From Paramesorhizobium endophyticum (GTDB lineage Bacteria; Pseudomonadota; Alphaproteobacteria; Rhizobiales; Rhizobiaceae), in the NCBI RefSeq assembly GCF_014640615.1, contig NZ_BMHH01000005.1:186001-250000 (forward strand): a DNA stretch of 64,000 nucleotides, given 5' to 3'. The notes under the pieces were generated by a model that ran no database searches, had not been told where the DNA came from, and saw only the letters and a program-made list of their open reading frames with translations. Positions 56,114-64,000 of the stretch are shown in pieces. The position numbers and the translations under genes are program-made. Every line of letters begins with the position of its first letter. Position 1 is the first letter of the stretch.

Positions 56114-57414
56114 CGGTTGACGACATTCTCCAGATATTCCTGCCGTCCCGAGCGCGGTTTCGGCTCTATGCCTTCCGCTTCGACACGTGCTGCGATCTCA
56201 TTCAGCGAACGCTGGCCCGCTAGCATTGCCTTTGCCTCCGGGCTTTCCCAGCCGGCATAGCGCTCCGCCACGAAATCGGTCAGCACCTTGTCCTCCAGCA
56301 TCCTGGCCGCCGCCTTCAGCCCGCGCGCGCAGGTGTCCATGCCGCCGATATGGGCGATGAGGAGGTCTTGCGGGTCGAGCGACTGGCGGCGAAGCTTGGC
56401 GTCAAAATTGGTGCCGCCCGTCGTGAAGCCGCCGGCCTTGAGGATTTCGTAATAGGCGAGCGCCACTTCCGGCACATTATTGGGGAACTGGTCCGTGTCC
56501 CATCCGGACTGGTAATCATTGCGGTTCATGTCGATGGAGCCGAGAATGCCCAGCGCCGCCGCCGTCGCCAGCTCATGCTCGAAGGAATGGCCCGCCAGGA
56601 TGGCATGGCCCTGCTCGATATTGAGCTTCACCTCGTTTTCCAGCCCGAAGCGCTTCAGAAAGCCGTAGACGGTCGCGACATCGTAATCATATTGATGCTT
56701 GGTCGGCTCCTGCGGCTTCGGCTCGATCAGGATCGTGCCCTTGAAGCCGATCTTGTGCTTGTAATCGACGACGAGGCTCAGAAACCGGCCCATCTGGTCG
56801 AGTTCGCGCTTCATATCGGTGTTAAGCAGGGTCTCATATCCCTCGCGCCCGCCCCAGAGCACGTAATTATCGCCGCCGAGCTTCTTGGTGACGTCGATGC
56901 AGGTCTTCACGGTCGCCGCCGCATAGGCGAAGACATCCGGGGCCGGATTGGTGGCCGCGCCCGCCATATAGCGACGGTTGGAGAAGAGGTTAGCCGTACC
57001 CCAGAGCAGCTTCGTTCCCGTCTTTTCCATCTTGCCGGCGAAATAATCGGCGATTTCGTGGAGGCGGCGGTTGCTTTCGGCAAGCGTTTCGCCTTCGGGC
57101 CGCACATCGGCGTCGTGGAAGCAGAAGAAGGGCGCGCCGAGGATCGAGAACATGTCGAAGGCCACATCCGCCTTCTGCTTCGCCGCCTCCATGGTGTCGC
57201 TGAACCACGGACGCTCGAAAGTCTGCCCGCCGAAGGGGTCGCCGCCCGGCCAGACTAGGGAATGCCAATAGGCGACGGCGAAGCGTAAGTGATCCTCCAG
57301 CCGCTTGCCCAGCACGATCTCATCAGGATTGTAGAACCGGTAAGCGAGCGGGTTGGCGCTGTCAGGCCCCTCATATTCGATCTTTGCGATATCGCCGAAA
57401 AATCCTGTTGTCAT
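56104..57414 (-). CDS. xylA: Xylose isomerase
   Basis: XylA interconverts xylose and xylulose in the cytoplasm. The 436-residue TIM-barrel enzyme carries the class II features: [29 protein letters not shown] (active-site H and D), [17 protein letters not shown] (metal-binding E and K), [20 protein letters not shown] and [21 protein letters not shown]. The ATG at 57414 follows AGGAGGAGAAACAAAC. It lies 31 bp after the ROK gene on the same strand. No xylB is in the window. Confidence 0.97.
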   Translation of the reverse strand: MTTGFFGDIAKIEYEGPDSANPLAYRFYNPDEIVLGKRLEDHLRFAVAYWHSLVWPGGDPFGGQTFERPWFSDTMEAAKQKADVAFDMFSILGAPFFCFHDADVRPEGETLAESNRRLHEIADYFAGKMEKTGTKLLWGTANLFSNRRYMAGAATNPAPDVFAYAAATVKTCIDVTKKLGGDNYVLWGGREGYETLLNTDMKRELDQMGRFLSLVVDYKHKIGFKGTILIEPKPQEPTKHQYDYDVATVYGFLKRFGLENEVKLNIEQGHAILAGHSFEHELATAAALGILGSIDMNRNDYQSGWDTDQFPNNVPEVALAYYEILKAGGFTTGGTNFDAKLRRQSLDPQDLLIAHIGGMDTCARGLKAAARMLEDKVLTDFVAERYAGWESPEAKAMLAGQRSLNEIAARVEAEGIEPKPRSGRQEYLENVVNRYV

Positions 57415-57445
57415 GTTTGTTTCTCCTCCTGTGGCTGTTGAATGG

Positions 57446-58687
57446 TCACGCCGCGCCGATTGCCGGGATATGCGCATCGCCGGTGGAAAAGATTTCCGCA
57501 TCCAGGTGCAGAAGCGATGTCATGGCGCAGCCCTGCATGATCAGCGGATGCTCTTCCGGATGGCAGCGGATCGTCAGTTCCCGCCCCTCGTCCCACCCAG
57601 CGGTGCTTGAAATCGCATTGCGGATTTCCGGCTCCATCAGGTCGAAGACCTTGGCGCCAGGGCCGACAAGGGCGACCGGCAGCGGGTCGATCAGCGAAAA
57701 CAGATTGTTGAGGCCGAAGCCGATGGCACGGCCCGCTATATGGAAGGCCTCGCGCTCCACGCCCGGCGTCTCCCGCGCGCGCTGCGCCAGCCTGGCGAAG
57801 ACCGCCGCATCGATGCTCGTCGCCGGAGGCGCGGTGTCCGGCACGCCGAAAGCGTTGCGCCAGATGGCGTAATCGCCGGCATAGGCCTCGATGCAGCCGC
57901 GCCGCCCGCAGCGGCAGAGCGCGCCATGGGGAATATGCGCCATGTGGCCGAATTCCGCCGCAGAGGAATGGGAGCCGGAAAAGGGCTGGCCTTTCAGGTA
58001 AAGCCCCATGCCGATGCCGTAGGAGAGCAGGATCGCGGCGAAATCCCCGCCATAATGCTCCGGCTCGGCCCAGCGCAGCGCTTCGGCCAGCATGGTGCAA
58101 TCGTTGGCCATGGAAACAGGCACGCCGAAAAGGCGCGACAAGGCGGGGCCGAAGGCGATGTTTCGCTCCTCGACGATCGGCGCCCACAGCAGCTTTTCAC
58201 CGGCGGCATCGGTCACCCCCTGCACCGCCATGGCGATATGCATGAGCCTGCCGCTTGCGCCATTGGCGGAACGAAGCTGCCGGCGCAGAATGGCGGCGAT
58301 TTGCGCCACCAGTTCCCTGCCGCTTGCGCTCCAGGTGGGCACATCGGCCGTTTCATCCGCTAGAATGCCGCCGGCATAGTCGACGAGCCCGACCGTGATC
58401 CGGTTGAGCGAGAGATTGACGACGCCGACCTTGGCGAGCTCGGGATTAAGCGTGAGAGTGACCTGAGGCCGCCCGCGCCTGATAGTGCCGCTTTCGCCCT
58501 CGCGGCTTTCGGTGAGCACGCCTTCGCCAACCAATCCCGCCGCAATGGCCGAAACGGTGGAGGCGCTGAGGCCGGTTATGCTCGTAATGTCGGTGCGGGA
58601 AAGCGCGCCCTTGCGGCGGATCGCGGCGAGAACCAGCTTGCGGTTCTGCCGACGCACATCGTCCGGGCGCGTGATCGCTCCAGCCAA
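57446..58687 (-). CDS. xylR: ROK-family repressor, XylR-like
   Basis: The protein (413 aa) has an N-terminal winged helix ([20 protein letters not shown] and [20 protein letters not shown]) and a ROK sugar-kinase-like domain with the zinc motif [14 protein letters not shown] and the loop [15 protein letters not shown]. It probably represses the xyl genes and binds xylose. The start is uncertain. A TTG at 58687 follows GGAGGAGAGGCG, an excellent ribosome binding site. ATGs at 58720 and 58753 also exist but come out of a palindromic repeat. It is divergent from xylF. Confidence 0.85.
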   Translation of the reverse strand: MAGAITRPDDVRRQNRKLVLAAIRRKGALSRTDITSITGLSASTVSAIAAGLVGEGVLTESREGESGTIRRGRPQVTLTLNPELAKVGVVNLSLNRITVGLVDYAGGILADETADVPTWSASGRELVAQIAAILRRQLRSANGASGRLMHIAMAVQGVTDAAGEKLLWAPIVEERNIAFGPALSRLFGVPVSMANDCTMLAEALRWAEPEHYGGDFAAILLSYGIGMGLYLKGQPFSGSHSSAAEFGHMAHIPHGALCRCGRRGCIEAYAGDYAIWRNAFGVPDTAPPATSIDAAVFARLAQRARETPGVEREAFHIAGRAIGFGLNNLFSLIDPLPVALVGPGAKVFDLMEPEIRNAISSTAGWDEGRELTIRCHPEEHPLIMQGCAMTSLLHLDAEIFSTGDAHIPAIGAA

Positions 58688-58716
58688 CGCCTCTCCTCCC
58701 TGTTCTTTCCAAGCAG

Positions 58717-58759
58717 GCATGATCTTGTCCGGATAGCTTGCAACTTTCCGCAATCATGC
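58717..58759. repeat. ATGATC-type palindrome upstream of the ROK gene
   Basis: GCATGATCTTGTCCGGATAG, CTTGCAACTTTCCGCAATCA and TGC is a diverged copy of the family at 17518-17611. It overlaps the longer reading frame of the ROK gene. Confidence 0.75.
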
Positions 58760-58850
58760 CCTTCGCTGCCGCACAATAGTTACTGCGCCACAGCAATTTC
58801 TTGCCTCCACTTTCGACGTTGACACGGAAAGAAATTTTAGTCACTCTTTT

Positions 58851-58865
58851 TTTCGAGCCTCGAAA
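58851..58865. promoter_or_regulatory. Perfect palindrome, candidate ROK operator
   Basis: TTTCGAG-C-CTCGAAA is a 15-base perfect dyad in the gap between the divergent ROK and xylF genes. A TTGACA at 58819-58824 places it just downstream of a possible xylF promoter, the right place for repression. Confidence 0.45.
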
Positions 58866-58873
58866 TAAAGGCT

Positions 58874-58895
58874 CCCTGCCAGTGGAGGGGCAGGG
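58874..58895 (+). promoter_or_regulatory. Hairpin in the xylF leader
   Basis: CCCTGCC and GGCAGGG form a 7-bp stem around an 8-base loop about 55 bases before the xylF ATG. No T run follows; role unknown. Confidence 0.3.
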
Positions 58896-58950
58896 TCTGA
58901 TCGTCTTAAGGATCAATTGGGCGCCCATGGGGCACCGGGAGGGAGTTATC

Positions 58951-59991
58951 ATGAAGAAATATGCAGTAGCGCTTGCGAGCGCGGTTTTCGCCGTGTCTTT
59001 TGCAGGCCCGGTTCTGGCCAAGGACAAGATCATCGGCGTGTCCTGGTCGAATTTCCAGGAAGAGCGCTGGAAGCGCGACGAGGCGGCGATCAAGGCCGCG
59101 CTCGAGGCCAATGGCGACAAGTATATTTCCGCCGACGCGCAGTCCTCGGCTTCCAAGCAGCTGACCGATGTGGAAAGCCTGATCTCGCAGGGCGCCAACG
59201 CGCTGATCATCTTGGCACAGGATTCGAGCGCCATCGAGCCGGCGGTGCAGAAGGCCGCCGATGAGGGCATTCCTGTCGTCGGCTATGACCGCCTGATCGA
59301 AAATCCGAACGCCTTCTACATCACCTTCGACAACAAGGAAGTCGGCCGGTTGCAGGCCGGGGCCGTGTTCAAGGAAAAGCCGGAGGGCAATTACGCCTTC
59401 ATCAAGGGCAATGCCGCCGACCCCAATGCGGACATCCTGTTCGCCGGACAGATGGAAGTGCTGAAGCCCGCTATCGACTCCGGCAAGATCAAGAATGTCG
59501 GCGAGGCCTATACGGATGGCTGGCTGCCCGCCAATGCGCAGAAGAACATGGAGCAGATCCTGACCGCCAACAACAACAAGGTGGACGCGGTCGTCGCCTC
59601 CAATGACGGCACCGCCGGCGGCGCGATCGCGGCGCTTTCCGCGCAGGGCCTTGCCGGATCGGTGCCCGTTTCGGGACAGGACGCGGATCTTGCCGCGCTC
59701 AACCGCATCGCGCTCGGCACGCAGACCGTCACCGTCTGGAAGGATAGCCGTGTGCTCGGCAAGGAAGCGGCTGATGTCGCCTCGCAGCTCGCGGACGGCA
59801 AGAAGCTGGATGAAGTCAAGGGCGTGGTGAAGTTCAATGGCGGCGCCAAGGGCGTCGAGATGAACTCGATCCTGCTGAAGCCCGTGGCGATCACCAAGGA
59901 CAATCTCGGCACTATCATCGATGCCGGCTGGGCGACGAAGGATCAGGTCTGCCAAGGCGTGAAGGCCGGCAGCGTCGCCGCCTGCAAGTAA
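58951..59991 (+). CDS. xylF: Xylose ABC transporter substrate-binding protein
   Basis: The 346-residue protein has a signal peptide (residues 1-23, ending VLA). A sugar-binding domain of the XylF/ribose type follows: [38 protein letters not shown], and [18 protein letters not shown] with typical binding aspartates and asparagines. The ATG at 58951 follows GGGAGGGAGTTATC. It heads an operon with xylH and xylG. Confidence 0.92.
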   Translation: MKKYAVALASAVFAVSFAGPVLAKDKIIGVSWSNFQEERWKRDEAAIKAALEANGDKYISADAQSSASKQLTDVESLISQGANALIILAQDSSAIEPAVQKAADEGIPVVGYDRLIENPNAFYITFDNKEVGRLQAGAVFKEKPEGNYAFIKGNAADPNADILFAGQMEVLKPAIDSGKIKNVGEAYTDGWLPANAQKNMEQILTANNNKVDAVVASNDGTAGGAIAALSAQGLAGSVPVSGQDADLAALNRIALGTQTVTVWKDSRVLGKEAADVASQLADGKKLDEVKGVVKFNGGAKGVEMNSILLKPVAITKDNLGTIIDAGWATKDQVCQGVKAGSVAACK

Positions 59992-60066
59992 GACAAGGGA
60001 GCATTCGGACGCCGCGGCAATGAAAGCCGCGGCGTTCGCCAATAGGAAGCCCGCGGGAGGAGCGGC

Positions 60067-61377
60067 ATGAGTAATGGTGTAACCACCGGGGCCGATACGG
60101 CTCGATCGGCTGAACTCGGCTTCGTGGCGCGGTTCTTCAGGGCGACGGAACTCGATCCGCGCCTGCTCGGCATGGTTCTGGCCATGCTGATCATCTGGGT
60201 GATCTTCGATATCCTCTCCGGCGGGCTGTTCCTGTCGCCGCGCAATCTCTGGAACCTGTCGGTGCAAAGCGCCTCCATCGCCGTCATGGCGACGGGCATG
60301 GTGCTAGTCATCGTCACGCGCAATATCGACCTTTCCGTCGGCTCCATCCTCGGCTTTGTCGGGATGATCATGGGTGTGACGCAAGCCGAATGGCTGCCGC
60401 AGGTACTGGGGTTCGAAAACCCGATGACCTGGGTGGTCACGCTGGCGCTGGGGCTCGTCGCGGGCGCGCTGGTGGGTGCTTTGCAGGGCTTCATCATCGC
60501 TTTCCTGAGCGTGCCGTCCTTCATCGTGACATTGGGCGGGCTGCTCGTCTGGCGCGGGGCGGCATGGTGGGTCACGTCCGGGCGTACCGTCGCCCCCATG
60601 GACTCCACCTTCCGCCTGATGGGCGGCGGCCCCGCCGGGTCGGTCGGCGCCACATGGAGCTGGGTCGTGGGCGTCATCGCCTGCCTCGGCATCATCGGCT
60701 ATATCATCAACGGGCGGCGCCAGCGGCAGCGTTTTCACTTTCCGCTGCGCCCCATATGGGCGGAAACGCTCCTTGCCACCGTGGGCAGCGCGCTGGCGCT
60801 CGGCGCGGTGGCTATCGCCAATTCCTATCCCTGGCCCGCGCCCATCGCCCGCCGCTATGCGGAGACGAACAATATTCCCGTCCCCGATGGCGGGCTCTTC
60901 ATCGCGCATGGCATCGCCATTCCGGTGCTTATGGCCATCGGCGTCGGCCTGGTGATGACGTTCCTCGCTACACGCACCCGCTTCGGCCGCTATGTCTTCG
61001 CCATCGGCGGCGATCCGGAAGCAGCGGAGCTGGCGGGCATCAACACCAAATGGGTGATCATGAAAGTGTTCATCCTGATGGGCGTGCTCTGCGCCATCGC
61101 GGCGGCAATTTCGACGGCGCGCCTCAATGCGGCCACCAATGCACAAGGCACGCTGGACGAGCTTCTGACCATCGCCGCAGCTGTCATCGGCGGCACGTCG
61201 CTGGCCGGCGGCGTTGGCACCATTGCGGGGGCGATGCTGGGCGCGGTGATGATGCAGTCGCTATCATCAGGCATGGTGCTGCTCGGCCTCGACTCGCCGC
61301 TGCAGAGCATCGTGGTCGGTGTCGTGCTCGTCATCGCTGTATGGCTCGACACGATCTATCGCCGGCGCATGGCGTAG
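60067..61377 (+). CDS. xylH: Xylose ABC transporter permease
   Basis: The 436-residue permease has at least ten membrane segments and family motifs such as VTRNIDLSVGSILGFVGM, FLSVPSFIVTLGGLLVWRG and the late VIGGTSLAGGVGTIAGAMLGA. The loop RQRQRFHFPLRPIW lies between halves, as in XylH. The start follows GGGAGGAGCGGC. It lies 75 bp after xylF. Confidence 0.92.
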   Translation: MSNGVTTGADTARSAELGFVARFFRATELDPRLLGMVLAMLIIWVIFDILSGGLFLSPRNLWNLSVQSASIAVMATGMVLVIVTRNIDLSVGSILGFVGMIMGVTQAEWLPQVLGFENPMTWVVTLALGLVAGALVGALQGFIIAFLSVPSFIVTLGGLLVWRGAAWWVTSGRTVAPMDSTFRLMGGGPAGSVGATWSWVVGVIACLGIIGYIINGRRQRQRFHFPLRPIWAETLLATVGSALALGAVAIANSYPWPAPIARRYAETNNIPVPDGGLFIAHGIAIPVLMAIGVGLVMTFLATRTRFGRYVFAIGGDPEAAELAGINTKWVIMKVFILMGVLCAIAAAISTARLNAATNAQGTLDELLTIAAAVIGGTSLAGGVGTIAGAMLGAVMMQSLSSGMVLLGLDSPLQSIVVGVVLVIAVWLDTIYRRRMA

Positions 61378-61387
61378 TTTTCCAGCT

Positions 61388-61426
61388 GCATGATCCCGAA
61401 AAGTCTGCAACTTTTCGGGATCATGC
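61388..61426. repeat. ATGATC-type palindrome between xylH and xylG
   Basis: GCATGATCCCGAAAAGTC, TGCAACTTTTCGGGATCATG and C is the most symmetrical copy of the family (others at 17518-17611, 26641 and 58717). Confidence 0.9.
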
Positions 61427-61447
61427 TCAGAGAGGAGGAGAAAACCG

Positions 61448-62224
61448 ATGAGCAACACGCCTCTCGTTGAGATGGAAAACATCTCGATCGCCTTCGGCGG
61501 CATCCGCGCCGTCGATGACGCTTCCGCCGATCTTTACCCCGGCGAGGTGGTGGCGCTTCTCGGCCATAATGGCGCGGGCAAATCGACGCTGATCAAGGTG
61601 CTGTCAGGCGCCTACAAGCGCGACAGCGGCACGATCCGCATCAATAGCGAGGAAGCCAATATCGCCAATCCGCGCGACGCCAAGGGTTATGGCATCGAGA
61701 CGATCTACCAGACGCTGGCGCTCGCCGACAATGTCGATACAGCCGCCAATCTCTATCTGGGCCGCGAGCTCAAAACCCGCTGGGGCACGCTCGACGACGT
61801 AGCGATGGAGGCGAAGGCGCGCGAGGTGATGGGGCGGCTCAATCCCCGCTTCCAGCGCTTCAAGGACCCGGTGAAGGCGCTCTCGGGCGGTCAGCGCCAG
61901 TCGGTGGCGATTGCCCGCGCCATCCTGTTCAACGCCCGCATCCTGATCATGGACGAGCCGACGGCGGCACTCGGGCCGCAGGAAACGGCGCAGGTGGGCG
62001 AACTGATCCAGCAGTTGAAAAGCGAAGGCATCGGCATCTTTCTCATCAGCCACGATATCCATGACGTCTTCCACCTTGCCGACCGCGTGGTGGTGATGAA
62101 AAATGGCCGCGTCGTCGGCACCGCCCGCGTCAGCGACGTGACGGAGGACGAGGTGCTGGGCATGATCATTCTGGGCAAATGCCCGCCGGGGGCAATTCCG
62201 GGGCCGGGGGCGATGAATGGCTAG
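61448..62224 (+). CDS. xylG: Sugar ABC transporter ATPase, single-domain XylG type
   Basis: The 258-residue ATPase has Walker [11 protein letters not shown], the signature [16 protein letters not shown], Walker [14 protein letters not shown] and the H-loop ISHDIHDVF. Sugar ATPases of this class (E. coli XylG, RbsA) usually have two ATPase halves and about 500 residues. This one has a single half, as in FrcA of rhizobia, so it should work as a homodimer. The start follows AGAGGAGGAGAAAAC. Confidence 0.9.
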   Translation: MSNTPLVEMENISIAFGGIRAVDDASADLYPGEVVALLGHNGAGKSTLIKVLSGAYKRDSGTIRINSEEANIANPRDAKGYGIETIYQTLALADNVDTAANLYLGRELKTRWGTLDDVAMEAKAREVMGRLNPRFQRFKDPVKALSGGQRQSVAIARAILFNARILIMDEPTAALGPQETAQVGELIQQLKSEGIGIFLISHDIHDVFHLADRVVVMKNGRVVGTARVSDVTEDEVLGMIILGKCPPGAIPGPGAMNG

Positions 62225-62390
62225 CGCCCCCTTCCCCCTTGCGGGGAAGGTGCCCGCGTTAGCGGGCGGATGGAGGTGGTTACGTTTGCGCGTTTGCTGG
62301 AAGCAGTGGCGCACGCGTCACCACCCCCACCCGACCCTTCGGGCCACCCTCCCCGCAAGGGGGAGGGAGGGCGCTATGCAGGGCAAATGC
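62225..62390. repeat. Paired inverted CCCCCTTCC-type element after xylG
   Basis: CGCCCCCTTCCCCCTTGCGG with GGAAGGTG and, on the right, CCACCCTCCCCGCAAGGGGG with AGGGAGGGCGC form two inner palindromes in inverted arrangement. It fills the gap between xylG and the isomerase gene. Confidence 0.7.
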
Positions 62391-62439
62391 CGCAGAAATG
62401 CACGCTGATTTAAAATGACGGGACGAAGGAGAGAGGACC

Positions 62440-63495
62440 ATGAAGACCATCAAGGGGCCGGCGATTTTTCTGGCGCAGTTCGCGGGCGATGCCGCGCCGT
62501 TCAATTCGTTCGATTCCATCTGCAAATGGGCGGCTTCGCTGGGCTATAAGGGCGTGCAGATACCGACCTGGGATGGGCGTCTGTTCGATCTCATCAAGGC
62601 TTCGGACTCCAAGAATTATTGCGACGAGATCAAGGGCATCGCGGCTAGCCATGGGCTGGAGATCACCGAGCTTTCGACCCATTTGCAGGGTCAGCTCGTC
62701 GCCGTTCATCCGGCTTATGACATTGCCTTCGACGGTTTCGCCGCGCCGGAAGTTCGCGGCAACCCGCAGGCCCGCACCCAATGGGCCATCGATCAGGTCA
62801 AGCGCGCCATCCGCGCGTCGAACCATCTGGGTCTCAAAGCCCATGCTACCTTCTCCGGCGCGCTCGCCTGGCCCTATGTCTATCCCTGGCCGCAGCGCCC
62901 GGCGGGGCTTGTCGAGACGGCCTTTGACGAACTGGCGCGGCGCTGGCACCCGATCCTCGACCATGCGGATGAGAACGGCGTCGATATCTGCTACGAAATC
63001 CATCCGGGCGAGGATCTGCATGACGGCATTTCCTACGAGATGTTCCTTGATCGGGTAAAGAATCATTCCCGCGCGAATCTGCTCTACGATCCCTCGCATT
63101 TCGTGCTGCAGCAGCTCGATTATCTCGACCATATCGACATCTATCACGAGCGCATCAAAGCCTTCCATGCGAAGGATGCCGAGTTCAATCCGACCGGGCG
63201 GCAGGGCGTCTATGGAGGGTATCAGAGCTGGGTGAACCGGGCCGGGCGCTTCCGCTCGCTGGGCGACGGGCAGGTGGATTTCGGCGCGATCTTCTCCAAG
63301 CTTACCGCCTATGATTTTGACAGCTGGGCGGTGCTCGAATGGGAATGCGCGCTGAAGCACCCGGAAGACGGCGCGCGCGAGGGGGCGGAGTTCATCAAGA
63401 AACACATCATCCGGGTTACCGAACATGCGTTCGACGATTTCGCCGGCGCAGGCACGGATGACGCCGCCAACCGCAAGATGCTGGGCCTGAAATAA
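62440..63495 (+). CDS. Sugar phosphate isomerase/epimerase (AP-endonuclease-2 fold)
   Basis: The 351-residue TIM-barrel protein has the metal-site residues of the xylose-isomerase-like AP_endonuc_2 family: E in ITELSTHLQGQLVAVHPAYD, E/H in DICYEIHPGEDLHDG, D/H in NLLYDPSHFVLQQLDYLDH, and a histidine/aspartate in RIKAFHAKDAEF. Related proteins act in inositol and rare-sugar pathways. It is paired with the following Gfo/Idh/MocA gene, which is usual for oxidation and isomerisation of an inositol- or keto-sugar. Substrate unknown. The start follows AGGAGAGAGGACC. Confidence 0.87.
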   Translation: MKTIKGPAIFLAQFAGDAAPFNSFDSICKWAASLGYKGVQIPTWDGRLFDLIKASDSKNYCDEIKGIAASHGLEITELSTHLQGQLVAVHPAYDIAFDGFAAPEVRGNPQARTQWAIDQVKRAIRASNHLGLKAHATFSGALAWPYVYPWPQRPAGLVETAFDELARRWHPILDHADENGVDICYEIHPGEDLHDGISYEMFLDRVKNHSRANLLYDPSHFVLQQLDYLDHIDIYHERIKAFHAKDAEFNPTGRQGVYGGYQSWVNRAGRFRSLGDGQVDFGAIFSKLTAYDFDSWAVLEWECALKHPEDGAREGAEFIKKHIIRVTEHAFDDFAGAGTDDAANRKMLGLK

Positions 63496-63522
63496 GGGAG
63501 TTCTTGTTGGTGGACAATCAAC

Positions 63523-63668
63523 CTTCACCCTCGTGGTTCGAGGCTCCCCTTCGACAGGCTCAGGGTCGCACCTCACCATGAGGGTGAAGGGCCGCAGCGC
63601 CCCTCTCCCTCATCCTGAGGTGCGTAGTGCAGCGAAGCGGAATGAAGCCTCGAAGGACTAGGGAGAGG
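63523..63668. repeat. CCCTCGTGG/CCTGAGG inverted repeat unit
   Basis: ACCCTCGTGGTTCGAGGC, TCACCATGAGGGTGAAGGG, CCTCATCCTGAGGTGC and GCCTCGAAGGACTAGGG resemble the inner units at 37140-37500. It separates the isomerase from the oxidoreductase gene. Confidence 0.65.
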
Positions 63669-63692
63669 GATTAGGTGGAAGGAATTGAGATT

Positions 63693-64000
63693 ATGACGAT
63701 TGAAGCAACCAAGCAGGAACGCAGCGCCGGGCGCATTCGCCTAGGCATGGTCGGTGGCGGTCAGGGCGCTTTCATCGGCGCGGTGCATCGCATCGCCGCG
63801 CGCCTTGACGACCAGTATGAGCTTGTGGCGGGCGCGCTGTCCTCTAACCCGGAGCGGGCAAAGGCGTCGGCGCTGGAACTCAGCATAGCACCCGACCGCG
63901 CCTATGGCTCGTTCGAGGAAATGGCGAAGGCAGAGGCCGCGCGTCCCGATGGCATCGAGGCCGTGGCCATCGTCACGCCCAATCATATGCACGCTCCGGC
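63693..64000 (+). CDS. Gfo/Idh/MocA-family oxidoreductase, 5' part
   Basis: The first 102 residues are present and the gene runs off the right edge. The Rossmann loop [20 protein letters not shown] (residues 14-33) and [11 protein letters not shown] near the edge are typical of inositol/sugar dehydrogenases of this family. The ATG at 63693 follows GGTGGAAGGAATTGAGATT. With the isomerase-like gene it probably handles a sugar or polyol taken up by the upstream ABC system. Confidence 0.85.
   Translation, partial: MTIEATKQERSAGRIRLGMVGGGQGAFIGAVHRIAARLDDQYELVAGALSSNPERAKASALELSIAPDRAYGSFEEMAKAEAARPDGIEAVAIVTPNHMHAP

Overview
The window reads as a chromosomal segment of an alphaproteobacterium of the order Hyphomicrobiales (Rhizobiales), most like the Brucella/Ochrobactrum group or a sister genus. 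This rests on three things. The first is gene order: a tsaB-rimI-plsC-miaB-phoH-ybeY-corC-lnt-praR-metK-trmB block, and dnaJ-pmtA-FMN reductase-phosphatase-pyrF. The second is the set of rhizobial proteins: PmtA, a BTLCP peptidase, DUF982, a SleB-like hydrolase and a PraR-like regulator. The third is several families of short palindromic intergenic repeats typical of the order. The DNA is GC-rich with high coding density. I see no rRNA, tRNA, CRISPR array, prophage or complete insertion sequence.

Layout. 1-9.9 kb (minus strand) is a housekeeping cluster for tRNA modification, rRNA maturation, lipoprotein and phospholipid acylation and SAM synthesis. 10.1-12.3 kb is the trehalose pair otsB-otsA. 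12.5-15.8 kb holds a DUF982 protein, an M29 aminopeptidase, a small lipoprotein and a SleB-type wall hydrolase. 15.9-22.4 kb is the phosphate regulon pstSCAB-phoU-phoB, with a three-repeat PHO box before pstS. 22.5-30.2 kb holds guanine deaminase, a YbaN-type membrane protein, an RlpA-like protein, an uncharacterised pair (GNAT/C39 peptidase fusion plus RimK-like ATP-grasp ligase), an intracellular PHB depolymerase and a BTLCP peptidase behind a perfect CtrA-type box. 30.2-31.0 kb is a composite repeat next to a broken vapBC-like toxin-antitoxin locus. 31.1-33.7 kb holds comM and gshB. 33.9-37.1 kb is a four-gene galactonate-type operon. 37.5-41.3 kb holds pyrF, a degenerate histidine phosphatase, an FMN reductase, pmtA and dnaJ.

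41.8-48.8 kb holds a small secreted protein, a CoA-transferase translationally coupled to a solute-binding-like protein without a signal peptide, and an OsmF/YehZ-type osmoprotectant ABC system. 49.0-52.0 kb holds an aldo-keto reductase, a divergent LysR regulator and an oxidoreductase. dnaK follows at 52.2-54.1 kb behind a sigma-32-type promoter, about 11 kb from dnaJ and in the opposite orientation. 54.5-56.1 kb holds an acyltransferase and a YjlB-like cupin. 56.1-64.0 kb is a xylose-type locus: xylA and a ROK repressor on the minus strand, and divergently xylF-xylH-xylG, a sugar-phosphate isomerase-like gene and a Gfo/Idh/MocA gene cut by the window end.

The most notable points are these: the RimK/GNAT-C39 pair; the coupled CoA-transferase and cytoplasmic binding-protein-like pair; a metK leader hairpin whose loop can pair with the ribosome binding site; a toxin-antitoxin remnant broken by a frameshift and a repeat; and palindromic repeats that have become part of coding sequences in at least two genes.
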